Shown here: piece after piece, positions 47,442 through 56,366 of the stretch
How positions within the stretch are numbered: position 1 is the first letter of the stretch
Layout of the letters: every line of letters begins with the position of its first letter
Assembly (NCBI GenBank): GCA_021789975.1
Contig: JAJYIT010000014.1
Location: forward strand, 1-64,000
Length of the DNA stretch: 64,000 nucleotides
From: Bacteroidota bacterium
Lineage (GTDB): Bacteria > Bacteroidota > Ignavibacteria > Kryptoniales > JAKASW01
Reading direction: 5' to 3'
Notes under the pieces: generated by a model
The model's database searches: none
What the model was told of the DNA's origin: nothing
The model's input: only the letters and a program-made list of their open reading frames with translations
Position numbers and translations under genes: made by a program

Positions 47442-48194
47442 CTAGATTACCTTGGCCTCTTCATGAAGCAGCCTTACAAGTTCGGGCACAGCACTCTTGT
47501 CGCTTCCCAGTATGCGACCGGGTTGCTTTGCCGGAGGCTTTCGCATTGCGACGACTTCGGTGAATGCTTCTACAGGTCCTGCTGCTATCTCCTGGATTGG
47601 CTTTGATTTGGCTGCCATTATTCCTTTCAACGAAGGATACCGAGGATCATTCAGTCCTTTCTGCGCCGTTATGACGCACGGCAGAGTCAACTCCACCGTT
47701 TCTCGCCCGCCTTCAATTTCTCTTTCGCAAGTGATTTTCCTGGCGCCTGGATCCAAATCGAGCTTGACGACAACGGTAGCTGACGGTAGACCGAGCATTT
47801 CAGCCACCATGGTCCCCGTTGCTGCACTGTCGTAGTCAATCGACTGTTTTCCGAAGAAAATGATATCGGCTCCAGTGTCCTTCAACGCTGCGGCTATTGA
47901 GGATGCGACTGTCAGGGAGTCGCCAACCGCATCAGATTTGATAAGCATCCCCTTATCTCCCCCCATGGCAAGCGCCTTCCGAATAACTTCCTTGTTAGAG
48001 TCACCGCCAACGGAAACGAACGTAACCTCAGATGCGGTCTTGTCTTTAATCTGAAGAGCTGCTTCAACTGCGAATTCATCGTAGGGGTTCAATATTAAGT
48101 TTATTTCTGAACGGTCGATGGTTTTCCCATCCTGGGCCACCTTCACCCTGGTCTCGGTGTCCGGGACCTGGTTAACACAAACGAAGAGCTTCAT
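47442..48194 (-). CDS. etfB: Electron transfer flavoprotein, beta subunit
   Basis: A 250-residue EtfB, partner of EtfA, with an AMP- or FAD-binding fold. It starts 'MKLFVCVNQVPDTE', and 'NPYDEFAVEAALQI', 'GKQSIDYDSAATGTMVAEML' (about 116-135) and 'RYPSLKGIMAAKSKP' are family blocks. First gene of the minus-strand etfB-etfA-DUF151-TPR group. Confidence 0.96.
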   Translation of the reverse strand: MKLFVCVNQVPDTETRVKVAQDGKTIDRSEINLILNPYDEFAVEAALQIKDKTASEVTFVSVGGDSNKEVIRKALAMGGDKGMLIKSDAVGDSLTVASSIAAALKDTGADIIFFGKQSIDYDSAATGTMVAEMLGLPSATVVVKLDLDPGARKITCEREIEGGRETVELTLPCVITAQKGLNDPRYPSLKGIMAAKSKPIQEIAAGPVEAFTEVVAMRKPPAKQPGRILGSDKSAVPELVRLLHEEAKVI

Positions 48195-48370
48195 TGTGAG
48201 TGCCTCTTTTCTGATTTGTGGATTGTTTGAAAAATTTAGGGCTGCGTATGAAGAACTTCAAGGAACGGGGGAGTGAAATTTGGAACCTCTAAGGAAAGGA
48301 AGGATGGCTAAGCTCCTGGTCTTAACCTGGGCCGGTGTAACTGAACCATGAATAATAGTTCAGTGTTCCA
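48195..48370. other. Spacer upstream of etfB
   Basis: About 175 bases with no gene. Together with the decayed region to 48620 and the rest to 48806 it makes a 612-base stretch without an intact gene. Confidence 0.4.
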
Positions 48371-48620
48371 TTACTGTTTTATGACGTACTTCTTAGGTCT
48401 CTCTTTCTGACAGTGGCTGGTATCAACGAGCGAAAACCACAGCCCTCTTGTTTAACTCTATATCGCTTTGTAAATGTCCATTTCCAGGATCTTCTTCGAT
48501 ATATACTTCTTGAAGAGTCGGTAAGCAAATTTTGCCACAGTGCTTGTTTCATGCGCTTCAAACAGACTTTCCCGAGATTCAACTCCATTGGCGGGAACCT
48601 TCCTGTTTGCTTCTCTGCAT
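48371..48620 (-). pseudogene. Probable decayed gene of unknown family
   Basis: On the minus strand three frames in succession read as protein: 'ESLFEAHETSTVAKFAYRLF' through 'KKILEMDIYKA', then after a shift 'IELNKRAVVFAR', then after another shift 'SHCQKERPKKYVIKQ' and TAA at 48373-48371. Joined, they look like the C-terminal 80 residues of one protein broken by two frameshifts. I do not recognise the family. Chance cannot be ruled out. Confidence 0.35.
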
Positions 48621-48806
48621 TTTTATGCCGCTGTCGTGGAAGATACAACTAAGTGAACCGGCACCGACCTTAGTGTCACAAGTGCCTCTTGAGTATCGAT
48701 TTGTTAACTTGATCTGTTTGGAATTTTTGGTGTGCCATGGCATCAAAGTCAAGGGCTGCATCGGGTACATTGTTTTGGGAAGCCCTCTTAGATATATTAC
48801 TTTATC

Positions 48807-49856
48807 ATGCCCGACGATGACAAACGAGAATCTGCTGGCGAACTCCAAACGCTGCTGAAGAAGGGTCTTGCGGTTGACTCGCGATACGGGGTCCTTGAGT
48901 TTGAGCCGGGCGTAAAGTATGTCCGTATTTTGACGGACTCGATTTCGATTGCGTCGCGCATTTCCCGTCTCCACCAAAAGGACTCCTCTGACCTCCGAAT
49001 CAAAATTGTTCTCATTCCGGATGAAACTGTTGGCGAACTTACGAAAGGTGCCTGCCACGTCGGAGTGGCGCCCGTCAGAAAGAACAGTACATCTACCAGC
49101 GAACAGGTCACGCAGTTGCTATACGGGGAGACCTTCGATACGCTCCAGGTTGTAGGCACATGGGTGAGGGTGAGACTTCACTCAGATGGTTATTTGGGAT
49201 GGGTCTCCGCCGACCAGGTTTCTCTTTTTAATAACACGCAGTTTAATGATTACACAGCGATGCCGAAAGTCACCGTAGCATCTCACGTGGCGGCTTTGTT
49301 ATCGAGGCCGCTCGCAAAGTCTGCGGTAGTTCGGGAAGCAGTCTTCGGATGTCAGTTGACCTCACTCCGGCAGTCAGGAGATTTTCTGGAAGTAAGAGTA
49401 CCGGATGGTACTATTGGGTACGTTAGGAAAAATGAATGCGTTTCGAAGCCTTCAAAAGCTGGGTCTCCGTCGTCCGTAGCAAAGCTTCTTCGCGCCGCAG
49501 GTAACTTCATGGGAATCTCTTACGCCTGGGGTGGAAGAAGTCCCAAGGGTTTCGACTGCTCTGGGTTCGTGCAGACCGTTTTTCGGTTCAACGGCGTTGA
49601 ATTACCCAGGGACGCAGATATGCAATTCTCTGCTGGGAAACCGCTTGGCAGAGACCTAAAAAGGGTGCGCCCCGGTGATTTGTTGTTTTTTTCGTCAAAT
49701 GGCAATAAAATTACTCATGTTGCGATCTATATCGGGAAAGACCGACAGTTTATCCATTCCTCCGCATACGTCAGGATCAACAGCTTTGATACTCGGAGGA
49801 GGGACTTCAACCAAAAGCTACTTTCGACATTTGTCGGAGCTTGCAGAGTGATCTGA
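48807..49856 (+). CDS. NlpC/P60 cell-wall peptidase with SH3 domains
   Basis: A 349-residue peptidase that cleaves peptide stems of peptidoglycan (usually gamma-D-Glu to diamino acid). Two SH3-like domains (about 65-140 and 150-215) come before the NlpC/P60 domain (230-349): Cys251 in 'FDCSGFVQ', His304 in 'THVAIYIG', His317 in 'FIHSS'. No signal peptide is seen, and a stop lies five codons upstream in frame, so export, if any, is not by a normal Sec signal. It resembles gamma-D-glutamyl-L-diamino acid endopeptidases that recycle peptides. Confidence 0.9.
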   Translation: MPDDDKRESAGELQTLLKKGLAVDSRYGVLEFEPGVKYVRILTDSISIASRISRLHQKDSSDLRIKIVLIPDETVGELTKGACHVGVAPVRKNSTSTSEQVTQLLYGETFDTLQVVGTWVRVRLHSDGYLGWVSADQVSLFNNTQFNDYTAMPKVTVASHVAALLSRPLAKSAVVREAVFGCQLTSLRQSGDFLEVRVPDGTIGYVRKNECVSKPSKAGSPSSVAKLLRAAGNFMGISYAWGGRSPKGFDCSGFVQTVFRFNGVELPRDADMQFSAGKPLGRDLKRVRPGDLLFFSSNGNKITHVAIYIGKDRQFIHSSAYVRINSFDTRRRDFNQKLLSTFVGACRVI

Positions 49857-49860
49857 CCAA

Positions 49861-49867
49861 AAGGAGG
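49861..49867 (+). promoter_or_regulatory. Strong ribosome-binding site before the HNH gene
   Basis: AAGGAGG, complementary to the 16S rRNA 3' end. It sits five bases after the NlpC stop, but no ATG/GTG/TTG at a suitable distance is in the HNH frame: TTG at 49870 and 49873 are in the wrong frame and meet TAA at 49888. Confidence 0.7.
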
Positions 49868-49871
49868 TGTT

Positions 49872-50429
49872 GTTGTCTTCAGTCATATAATTAACCGGAA
49901 AGCAGAGACTGACGATCTCGATAGACATTACGGAAAGGTTTTACTTCTTAATCAAAATTACGAACCGCTGACAATATGCAATTGGAAGAAGGCGGTGGTC
50001 CTCATCTACTTGGGTAAAGCGGAACTTGTTGAACGATATGACGGCGTTGTTCTGCACAGTGTTTCTATGTCGGTGCCGATGCCGAGCATTGTAAGGTTAT
50101 CGGTATTCTACAGAGTGCCGCACAAACGGGTCATTTTATCTCGCAAGAATATTTTGAGGCGAGACAGTAGCAAATGCCAGTATTGTGGCAGGGGCGACCT
50201 CCCTCTAACCGTGGATCATGTGATTCCGAGGACCCGCGGTGGGGAAGAGACTTGGGAAAACCTGGTCTGCGCGTGTATGAAATGCAACAACAAAAAGGGT
50301 GACCGAACGCCCGAAGAGGCAGGGTTGAAGCTGCTGTCGGTTCCACGTCGGCCTAACCATGTTGCGTTTATCAGGCATTTCGTCGGAAGAGTCGACGAAA
50401 AATGGAAACCATACCTTTTTATGCAGTAG
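49872..50429 (+). CDS. HNH endonuclease, start codon not canonical
   Basis: An HNH protein of about 170-185 residues. The conserved N-terminus 'LLLNQNYEPLTICNWKKAV' is encoded from about 49941, and the nuclease core follows: 'CQYCG', 'LTVDHVIPRTRGGEETWENL', 'CMKCNNKKG' (two zinc Cys pairs around the HNH). The frame is open from the NlpC stop at 49854-49856, but its first ATG/GTG/TTG is a GTG at 49995, inside the conserved block. Start could be a rare GTT/ATT/ATA, a frameshift from TTG 49873, an indel in the sequence, or readthrough from NlpC. The coordinate 49872 is only the codon nearest the AAGGAGG site. The role of this short HNH family is unknown. Confidence 0.75.
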   Translation, partial: VVFSHIINRKAETDDLDRHYGKVLLLNQNYEPLTICNWKKAVVLIYLGKAELVERYDGVVLHSVSMSVPMPSIVRLSVFYRVPHKRVILSRKNILRRDSSKCQYCGRGDLPLTVDHVIPRTRGGEETWENLVCACMKCNNKKGDRTPEEAGLKLLSVPRRPNHVAFIRHFVGRVDEKWKPYLFMQ

Positions 50430-50454
50430 AATTTTTTCGTAAATTCTACCCACT

Positions 50455-51441
50455 ATGCCTGAAAAGAAAATTATCCTCAGCGGGATGCGTCCCACGGGGA
50501 AACTGCATCTCGGTCACTGGGCCGGTGCACTCGAAAACTGGGTCGCCCTTCAAAACGACGGTGGATATGCCAACTATCACCTGGTCGCCGATTACCATGC
50601 CATTACCACAAATCTGGACTCATCGCATATCTACGAATATACCATCGATATGCTGCTTGATTGGCTCGCTGCCGGAATCGATCCGGAGCACAGCCCGATT
50701 TTTAGGCAGTCGCAGATCAAAGAACATGCTGAACTTAACTTGATCTTCTCGATGCTGATAACGACAGCGAGACTTGAGAGGAATCCTACATTGAAGGAAC
50801 AGGTTCGTGATCTAAATCTTGGTCCGATTAGCTACGGATATCTGGGATATCCGGTATTGCAGGCTGCTGATATACTGCTTTACAAGGGGGAAGTTGTCCC
50901 AGTCGGTGAGGACCAATTATCGCACATAGAAATCACAAGGGAAATAGCGCGAGATTTTAACCGGCAGTACGGGGGTGTCTTTCCGGAGCCTGTTGCAAAG
51001 CTGACGAGGTTTGCCAGGCTTCCCGGCCTGGATGGGAAGAAGATGAGTAAGTCGCTCGACAACGCTATCCTGCTTTCCGAAGCTCCGGATGATGTGCGTC
51101 GCAAGATGAAAAAGGCAGTAACCGACCCACAGAAGATTCGGAAAGGAGACCCCGGTCGCCCGGACATTTGTCTTGTGTTTACGTACCATCAGAAGTTCAA
51201 TCAGGCAGAAGAAGCAGAAGTGCGGCAAGGGTGTGAAAGCGGGAGCCTCGGATGTGTCGATTGTAAGATCAGGGCTGCGGAAAAGATTAACGAGTTTCTT
51301 GATCCGTTCAGGGGAAGACGTGTGCGGTATCAGGAGAAGCCGGAGGAAGTGAAGCAAATCCTTGAGAAAGGCGAGACCACAGCGCGCGAAGTCGCTAAGA
51401 AAACTATGAGTGAAGTTCATAAAGCCATGAAGATGGGATGA
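50455..51441 (+). CDS. trpS: Tryptophanyl-tRNA synthetase
   Basis: A 328-residue class I synthetase that charges tRNA-Trp. 'PTGKLHLGHWAGAL' has the HIGH motif (HLGH), 'GKKMSKSLDN' the KMSKS loop; 'GPISYGYLGYPVLQAADILLY' (about 122-142) is the Trp pocket. It overlaps scpA by four bases, so it probably shares the scpAB transcript. Confidence 0.97.
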   Translation: MPEKKIILSGMRPTGKLHLGHWAGALENWVALQNDGGYANYHLVADYHAITTNLDSSHIYEYTIDMLLDWLAAGIDPEHSPIFRQSQIKEHAELNLIFSMLITTARLERNPTLKEQVRDLNLGPISYGYLGYPVLQAADILLYKGEVVPVGEDQLSHIEITREIARDFNRQYGGVFPEPVAKLTRFARLPGLDGKKMSKSLDNAILLSEAPDDVRRKMKKAVTDPQKIRKGDPGRPDICLVFTYHQKFNQAEEAEVRQGCESGSLGCVDCKIRAAEKINEFLDPFRGRRVRYQEKPEEVKQILEKGETTAREVAKKTMSEVHKAMKMG

Positions 51442-52220
51442 GTTACAGAGTTAAGTTAAATGATTTCGAAGGCCCTCTGGATTTGCTCCTCTTCTTCATA
51501 AAGAGAGATCAGCTCGACATATATAACATTCCGATTGCTAAGATCACTCAGGAATTTCTTGAGTACGTGCGCTACATCCAGATGCTCGACCTTGAGATCG
51601 CGGGCGATTTCATCGTGATGGCCGCGACGCTAATGCAGATAAAGGTCAGAATGCTGCTTCCCCAAGAAGAGGGCATTGATGATCTTATCGAAGATGATCC
51701 AAGAAGGGAACTCGCATCGAGACTCGCTGAGTATGCCAGATTCAAAGAAGCATCTCACAATTTTGGCGTCCTGGAAGAAGAGGGTTCAAAGCTGTACTAC
51801 CGCACGTACTTCAAGAGTGATGAGCGAGAATACGCTTCTCCAGAGGACGATCAGTTGAAAAACGTCACGCTCGTTGACTTGATAACCGCTTTCAAGCACG
51901 CGATGGAGAGTCTGGATACAACAACCTTTCACGACATCCAGAGACTCAATGTAACCATCGAGGAACAGATAGACTATCTTCTGGAGGAGCTGCAAGATAG
52001 ACCCGCGGTCCATTTTGTTGAGGTTGCCGGAAGGATCCGAGATAAGATTCGCCTGGTCGTTACCTTCATAGCATTGTTGGAGCTTATAAAGAGGAATGTC
52101 CTTAAGGTCCAGACCAACGGCGGATTCAACGATTTTATTATACTTAAGAATGAAGCAGTTGCAGAGCTTCACGGTGAACAAACGTCTCTCGGGGACGCAA
52201 CTGAGGAGGACAATGTCTGA
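51438..52220 (+). CDS. scpA: Segregation and condensation protein A
   Basis: A 260-residue kleisin subunit that bridges the SMC heads in the SMC-ScpAB chromosome-folding complex. It starts with the typical 'YRVKLNDFEGPLDLLLFFIK', followed by 'IYNIPIAKITQEFLEYV' and the C-terminal winged helix ('FIALLELIKRNVLKVQ'). It overlaps trpS (four bases) and scpB (eight bases). Confidence 0.96.
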   Translation: MSYRVKLNDFEGPLDLLLFFIKRDQLDIYNIPIAKITQEFLEYVRYIQMLDLEIAGDFIVMAATLMQIKVRMLLPQEEGIDDLIEDDPRRELASRLAEYARFKEASHNFGVLEEEGSKLYYRTYFKSDEREYASPEDDQLKNVTLVDLITAFKHAMESLDTTTFHDIQRLNVTIEEQIDYLLEELQDRPAVHFVEVAGRIRDKIRLVVTFIALLELIKRNVLKVQTNGGFNDFIILKNEAVAELHGEQTSLGDATEEDNV

Positions 52221-53316
52221 TCAGGAAAACAGTACTCCTGAAGAAATCAATCTGCCCGGCGAAGAAAGCCGGCAGACAGAGCCTGAGTCGCATCTTTCCG
52301 ACGAACACCCTGGTGGCGTTCTGTCGGGTCCGCCGGGTGAAAGAGCGGAGTCAGGTGAAGGAATCGATTCAGATAATCGAAGCGAAAAGAACGGCGAAGA
52401 AGTCGTCAGGTCGTTGACAGTGATTCCAGAATTCTCATCCCGGGAGATATCTGACGAGCCTCATGATGTCACTCCCGCTGAAGACGAAACCCACGATGAA
52501 AAATCATCTGTTGAGGGTGCCGAAGAAGCCTATGGTCAGGCTACTGAGGGTAACATGACTGACAGCTCTCCCGCAGAAACCGGGACTGACGAAATTGAGT
52601 CTGATGAAGTATCCGAGAAGGAAGAAATTATCGATGAAGTGGCACATGTAATCGAGGCCGTCGTTTTCGCCTCGGACGAGCCGATTACCCCGCTCACGAT
52701 AAAATCAGTCCTTGAAGCTGCGCGGACTTACGGACGAGTTAATGTCGATTCGATTGTCTCCCGCATACGGGCACTGAACGAGAACTATGAAGCAAACGGT
52801 AGCGGATTTAGAATAATCGAGGTTGCCAACGGCTATCAGTTTGCAACTAGAAAAGACATGGCACAGTGGGTGTCGAATCTTTTCAAGGAACGTTCAAAGC
52901 GACGCCTGTCTAATTCCGCCCTGGAGACGCTTGCCATTATAGCTTACAAGCAGCCGATCACTAAGCCGGAAATTGAGAACATACGCGGTGTAAATATTGA
53001 CTATGTTCTGCACAGCTTATTGGAAAAAGAAATAGTCACCGTGACAGGGCGAGCCGAATCTGTCGGAAGGCCGCTTCTCTACGGCACGACTCAGAAATTT
53101 CTCAAGGTATTCGGATTGAAAAATCTGGAAGATCTGCCGAAGCTTCGGGAGATTGACGAAATTATTCGCGAGATTAAAAGCAAAGGCGCAGAAGAGTCGA
53201 TACAATTGGAAATTACGGCACTCGGTGACCAGTCGATCCCTGACAACAAAAACGGAGGTGAGGTACCAATGGTACCTCAAACTGAGAATGGTACAGCAGA
53301 CCAGCAAGAAAGATAG
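52213..53316 (+). CDS. scpB: Segregation and condensation protein B, acidic N-terminal extension
   Basis: A 367-residue ScpB; the typical protein is about 190. The two winged helices occupy about residues 142-315 ('VIEAVVFASDEPIT', 'ALETLAIIAYKQPITKPEI', 'GRPLLYGTT'). Before them lies a 140-residue Glu/Asp/Ser-rich disordered segment, and after them about 45 polar residues. The start at 52213 follows GAGGAGGA and overlaps the scpA stop. The extension is unusual in length and could modulate SMC or DNA binding; that is inference. Confidence 0.93.
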   Translation: MSDQENSTPEEINLPGEESRQTEPESHLSDEHPGGVLSGPPGERAESGEGIDSDNRSEKNGEEVVRSLTVIPEFSSREISDEPHDVTPAEDETHDEKSSVEGAEEAYGQATEGNMTDSSPAETGTDEIESDEVSEKEEIIDEVAHVIEAVVFASDEPITPLTIKSVLEAARTYGRVNVDSIVSRIRALNENYEANGSGFRIIEVANGYQFATRKDMAQWVSNLFKERSKRRLSNSALETLAIIAYKQPITKPEIENIRGVNIDYVLHSLLEKEIVTVTGRAESVGRPLLYGTTQKFLKVFGLKNLEDLPKLREIDEIIREIKSKGAEESIQLEITALGDQSIPDNKNGGEVPMVPQTENGTADQQER

Positions 53317-54046
53317 TTCACTTGTCAGGCTGAACAAACATCTGGCATCCTCTGGGATAGCTTCTCGTCGCAAGGTGGACGAGATGATCATTTCCGGGAG
53401 AATAAAGATCAACGGCAAGGTTGTCCGGGAACTCGGAACGAAAGTGGATCCACGAAAGGACAAGGTTGAAGTTGACGGAAAGGCTGCAAGGCGCGGCGTC
53501 AGGTTGGTCTATATCTTGCTGAATAAGCCTAAAGATTCAGTTACGACAGTCCGGGACGAGAAAGGCAGAAGAAGTGTTATCGATGTTGTAAACGTTAGGG
53601 AGCGGGTATATCCCGTCGGCAGGCTGGATAGGAACACAACCGGAGTGCTTTTGCTTACGAACGACGGGGAACTCGCCAACCGCTTGATGCATCCGAGCCA
53701 CGAGGTGATCAAGGTTTACAAGGCAACTCTGGAGAGAGCCATACAAGAGCGTGAATTGGGCAGGTTGAAAAAAGGGGTCGTGCTGGACGGATCGCTGTCT
53801 GTGCCCGATGATGTCTACGTACTGCCGGAAAGCGCGGGTAAGGAACTTGGCATAGCTGTCCACGAGGGCAAGCACCATTTAATCAGACGTATGTTTGAGT
53901 CACTTAACATAAGGGTCGTCCAACTCGACAGGTATTCGTACGCCGGGCTGACGCATCGCGGTATTCAGCGCGGCGCCTGGCGCAATCTCACATCGAAGGA
54001 GATCGACAAGTTGCGCGAGCTCGTTGACCTTTCTATCCCTGGATGA
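53288..54046 (+). CDS. 23S rRNA pseudouridine synthase, RluB/RsuA family
   Basis: A 252-residue enzyme: S4 RNA-binding domain (residues 13-58, 'RLNKHLASSGIASRRKVDEM') and the pseudouridine synthase domain with catalytic Asp114 in 'GRLDRNTTG'. RluB acts at 23S U2605; RsuA at 16S U516. Lying next to scpAB favours RluB, as in many genomes. The ATG at 53288 lies inside the end of scpB; the longer upstream frame overlaps scpB without likeness. It overlaps rsmG by four bases. Confidence 0.92.
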   Translation: MVQQTSKKDSSLVRLNKHLASSGIASRRKVDEMIISGRIKINGKVVRELGTKVDPRKDKVEVDGKAARRGVRLVYILLNKPKDSVTTVRDEKGRRSVIDVVNVRERVYPVGRLDRNTTGVLLLTNDGELANRLMHPSHEVIKVYKATLERAIQERELGRLKKGVVLDGSLSVPDDVYVLPESAGKELGIAVHEGKHHLIRRMFESLNIRVVQLDRYSYAGLTHRGIQRGAWRNLTSKEIDKLRELVDLSIPG

Positions 54047-54741
54047 AGGACATCAACTGGTTTGCTTCGGTATGTGCTGAAAACGGTGTCAGCCTTTCAT
54101 CAAAACAAGCATATCAATTCGAGTTATATCGCAATTCGCTTCTCTCCTGGAACAACAAACTAAATCTAATTTCTCGCAAAGATGAAGAGCACTTCTATTC
54201 AAGACATGTGCTGAATTGTATTTCTTTCCTCTTTGCCAGACGCTTTGAGGAAGATGCCAGACTTCTCGATTTCGGTTCGGGGGGCGGCCTGCCCGGGTTG
54301 CCTATAAAAATATTGTATCCGGATATCAGACTCGTTCTCCTTGATTCCATCGGAAAGAAAACCTCTGCACTTAGCGGCATCGTAAATGATCTGCAGATTC
54401 CCGGCGTCCAAGTGGTTACAGGCAGAGGCGAAGAAATTGCGAAGACAGATGAATTTAAGGGAATTTTTGATTATGTTGTAAGTCGCGCCGCTGGCAAGTT
54501 GCACGAAGTCATTAAGTGGTCGCGTTTGTTTCTCAGCGAGTACCAGCCGACGAGTCAACGGGAAATTCCGAAAGGCGTTCTTATCGTTCTGAAGGGCGGG
54601 GGGTTCGACGAAGAGCTCAACATCGCCAGGAAAATGAAATTTGTGAAATCCGTGGAAATCTCGGAATTAGCTTTTCACGGAATGGATCAGATAGATAACA
54701 AGGAAAAGAAGCTTGTGCTCGTCACATACCTTGACCATTAG
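54043..54741 (+). CDS. rsmG: 16S rRNA m7G527 methyltransferase
   Basis: A 232-residue SAM methyltransferase (GidB) that makes m7G527 in 16S rRNA; loss of this mark gives low-level streptomycin resistance in other bacteria. The SAM motif is '[20 protein letters not shown]'. The C-terminal end has the family's 'KKLVLVTY'. It overlaps the pseudouridine synthase gene by ATGA. Confidence 0.94.
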   Translation: MKDINWFASVCAENGVSLSSKQAYQFELYRNSLLSWNNKLNLISRKDEEHFYSRHVLNCISFLFARRFEEDARLLDFGSGGGLPGLPIKILYPDIRLVLLDSIGKKTSALSGIVNDLQIPGVQVVTGRGEEIAKTDEFKGIFDYVVSRAAGKLHEVIKWSRLFLSEYQPTSQREIPKGVLIVLKGGGFDEELNIARKMKFVKSVEISELAFHGMDQIDNKEKKLVLVTYLDH

Positions 54742-54767
54742 AAATCCAAACGTACGAAGAGGGCCAG

Positions 54768-56348
54768 TTGAGTCATCCCGAAGAGCATCTCTCAGATAAA
54801 GAGTCATTTGAATTAGAGCAAAACGACCTTGTCAAGAGACGGTTTGCAGAATTAGAAGAGCTGAAGAAACGGGGAGTCAATCCTTACCCGTATGGCTTCG
54901 AAGTCACTGGGTTCTCTTCGGAAATACTCGAATCATTCAACGATGAGGCTCCTTCATCAGAACCTGTCTCGGTAGCGGGCAGGATAATGTCACTTCGCAG
55001 AATGGGCAAGGCGTCCTTCTGCCATATCCAGGATAGCAAGGGCAGGATCCAAATCTATTTGAAGAAGGACGATATCGAGGCTGCTTCGGGTAAAGAAGAG
55101 ACTGAAGCGGGTAATGAATGGCTGAAGTATGATGAGTTCAAGCTCATTGACATCGGTGACATTATCGGAGTTGTGGGCAAGGTATTTCGGACGAAGATGG
55201 GCGAGATCTCAGTACATGCCTCCGGTGTAGTTTTGCTGTCAAAATCTATTCGACCATTGCCGATAGTGAAAGAACGGGTCGACGACCATGGAAACAAAAT
55301 TGTTTTCGATCCGTTTTCGGACAAAGAATTGAGATACCGGCAGCGATATGTCGACCTCGTCGTGAACACGGAGGTCAGAGAAGTTTTTGCGAAGCGTGCT
55401 AATATCGTCAGCTCTATCAGAAGGTTCCTCGACGATAAGGGATACCTCGAGGTCGAGACGCCGGTGCTGCAACCTATTTACGGCGGAGCGGCGGCCCGGC
55501 CATTTATCACTCACCACAATGCGCTCGATATCGATTTCTACTTGCGCATTTCAGATGAGCTGTATCTGAAGCGTCTGATTGTGGGTGGGTTCGAGGGCGT
55601 TTACGAGATCGGCAAAGATTTTCGTAACGAAGGGATGGATAGATCTCATAATCCGGAATTCTCCATGCTGGAGCTTTATGTTTCCTTCAAGGACTACAAT
55701 TGGATGATGAGGCTGGTAGAAGAGCTCGTGAATCACACCTGCATCAGGGTGACGGGCGGATCCAAAGTTAAAGTTGGAGACAAAGAGATTGATTTTACCT
55801 CTCCCTGGAAAAGGGTTACGATGCTTGATTCAATCCGTGAGGCGACAGGCGAAGATGTAACGGGTAGATCAGAGCAGGAAGTCGCTCAGATAGCCAGGCG
55901 TCATCAGATTGAAATTGATGCCTCTATGGGATACGGAAAGATAATCGACGCTTTATTCTCGGAGCTAGTGGAACCCGGACTTATCCAGCCGACTTTCATC
56001 ACCGACTATCCCGTCGAGATGTCTCCGCTTGCAAAGCGGCACAGATCAAAGGTCGGGTTGGTGGAGAGGTTTGAGTTGATCTGCAACGGACACGAGCTTG
56101 CGAATGCTTTCAGTGAGTTGAACGACCCGACCGACCAGCGGTCACGGTTTGAGGAACAGGCGAGGCTCCGTGCGCGGGGAGACGAAGAGGCAATGGTAAT
56201 CGACGATGACTATCTGCGGGCTCTCGAATATGGCATGCCTCCTACCGCTGGGTTAGGGATAGGAATAGATCGTCTTTCCATGATACTGACAAACCAGGAA
56301 TCGATCAGGGATGTCGTCTTCTTCCCGCAAGTGAAGCCGGAAAAATAA
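54768..56348 (+). CDS. lysS: Lysyl-tRNA synthetase, class II
   Basis: A 526-residue class II synthetase. An OB-fold tRNA-binding domain (about 65-160, '[21 protein letters not shown]') precedes the catalytic core: motif 2 '[18 protein letters not shown]' and motif 3 '[13 protein letters not shown]'. The start is TTG at 54768 with GAAGAGGG upstream; no ATG lies before the conserved '[12 protein letters not shown]'. It follows rsmG by 26 bases. Confidence 0.97.
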   Translation: MSHPEEHLSDKESFELEQNDLVKRRFAELEELKKRGVNPYPYGFEVTGFSSEILESFNDEAPSSEPVSVAGRIMSLRRMGKASFCHIQDSKGRIQIYLKKDDIEAASGKEETEAGNEWLKYDEFKLIDIGDIIGVVGKVFRTKMGEISVHASGVVLLSKSIRPLPIVKERVDDHGNKIVFDPFSDKELRYRQRYVDLVVNTEVREVFAKRANIVSSIRRFLDDKGYLEVETPVLQPIYGGAAARPFITHHNALDIDFYLRISDELYLKRLIVGGFEGVYEIGKDFRNEGMDRSHNPEFSMLELYVSFKDYNWMMRLVEELVNHTCIRVTGGSKVKVGDKEIDFTSPWKRVTMLDSIREATGEDVTGRSEQEVAQIARRHQIEIDASMGYGKIIDALFSELVEPGLIQPTFITDYPVEMSPLAKRHRSKVGLVERFELICNGHELANAFSELNDPTDQRSRFEEQARLRARGDEEAMVIDDDYLRALEYGMPPTAGLGIGIDRLSMILTNQESIRDVVFFPQVKPEK

Positions 56349-56366
56349 CTACGGAAAATCTACTTG

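Noticed and set aside
45754-48194. Electron-bifurcating EtfAB
   Set aside because: EtfA lacks a ferredoxin domain and no acyl-CoA dehydrogenase, FixC or FixX is nearby; the ordinary type is more likely.
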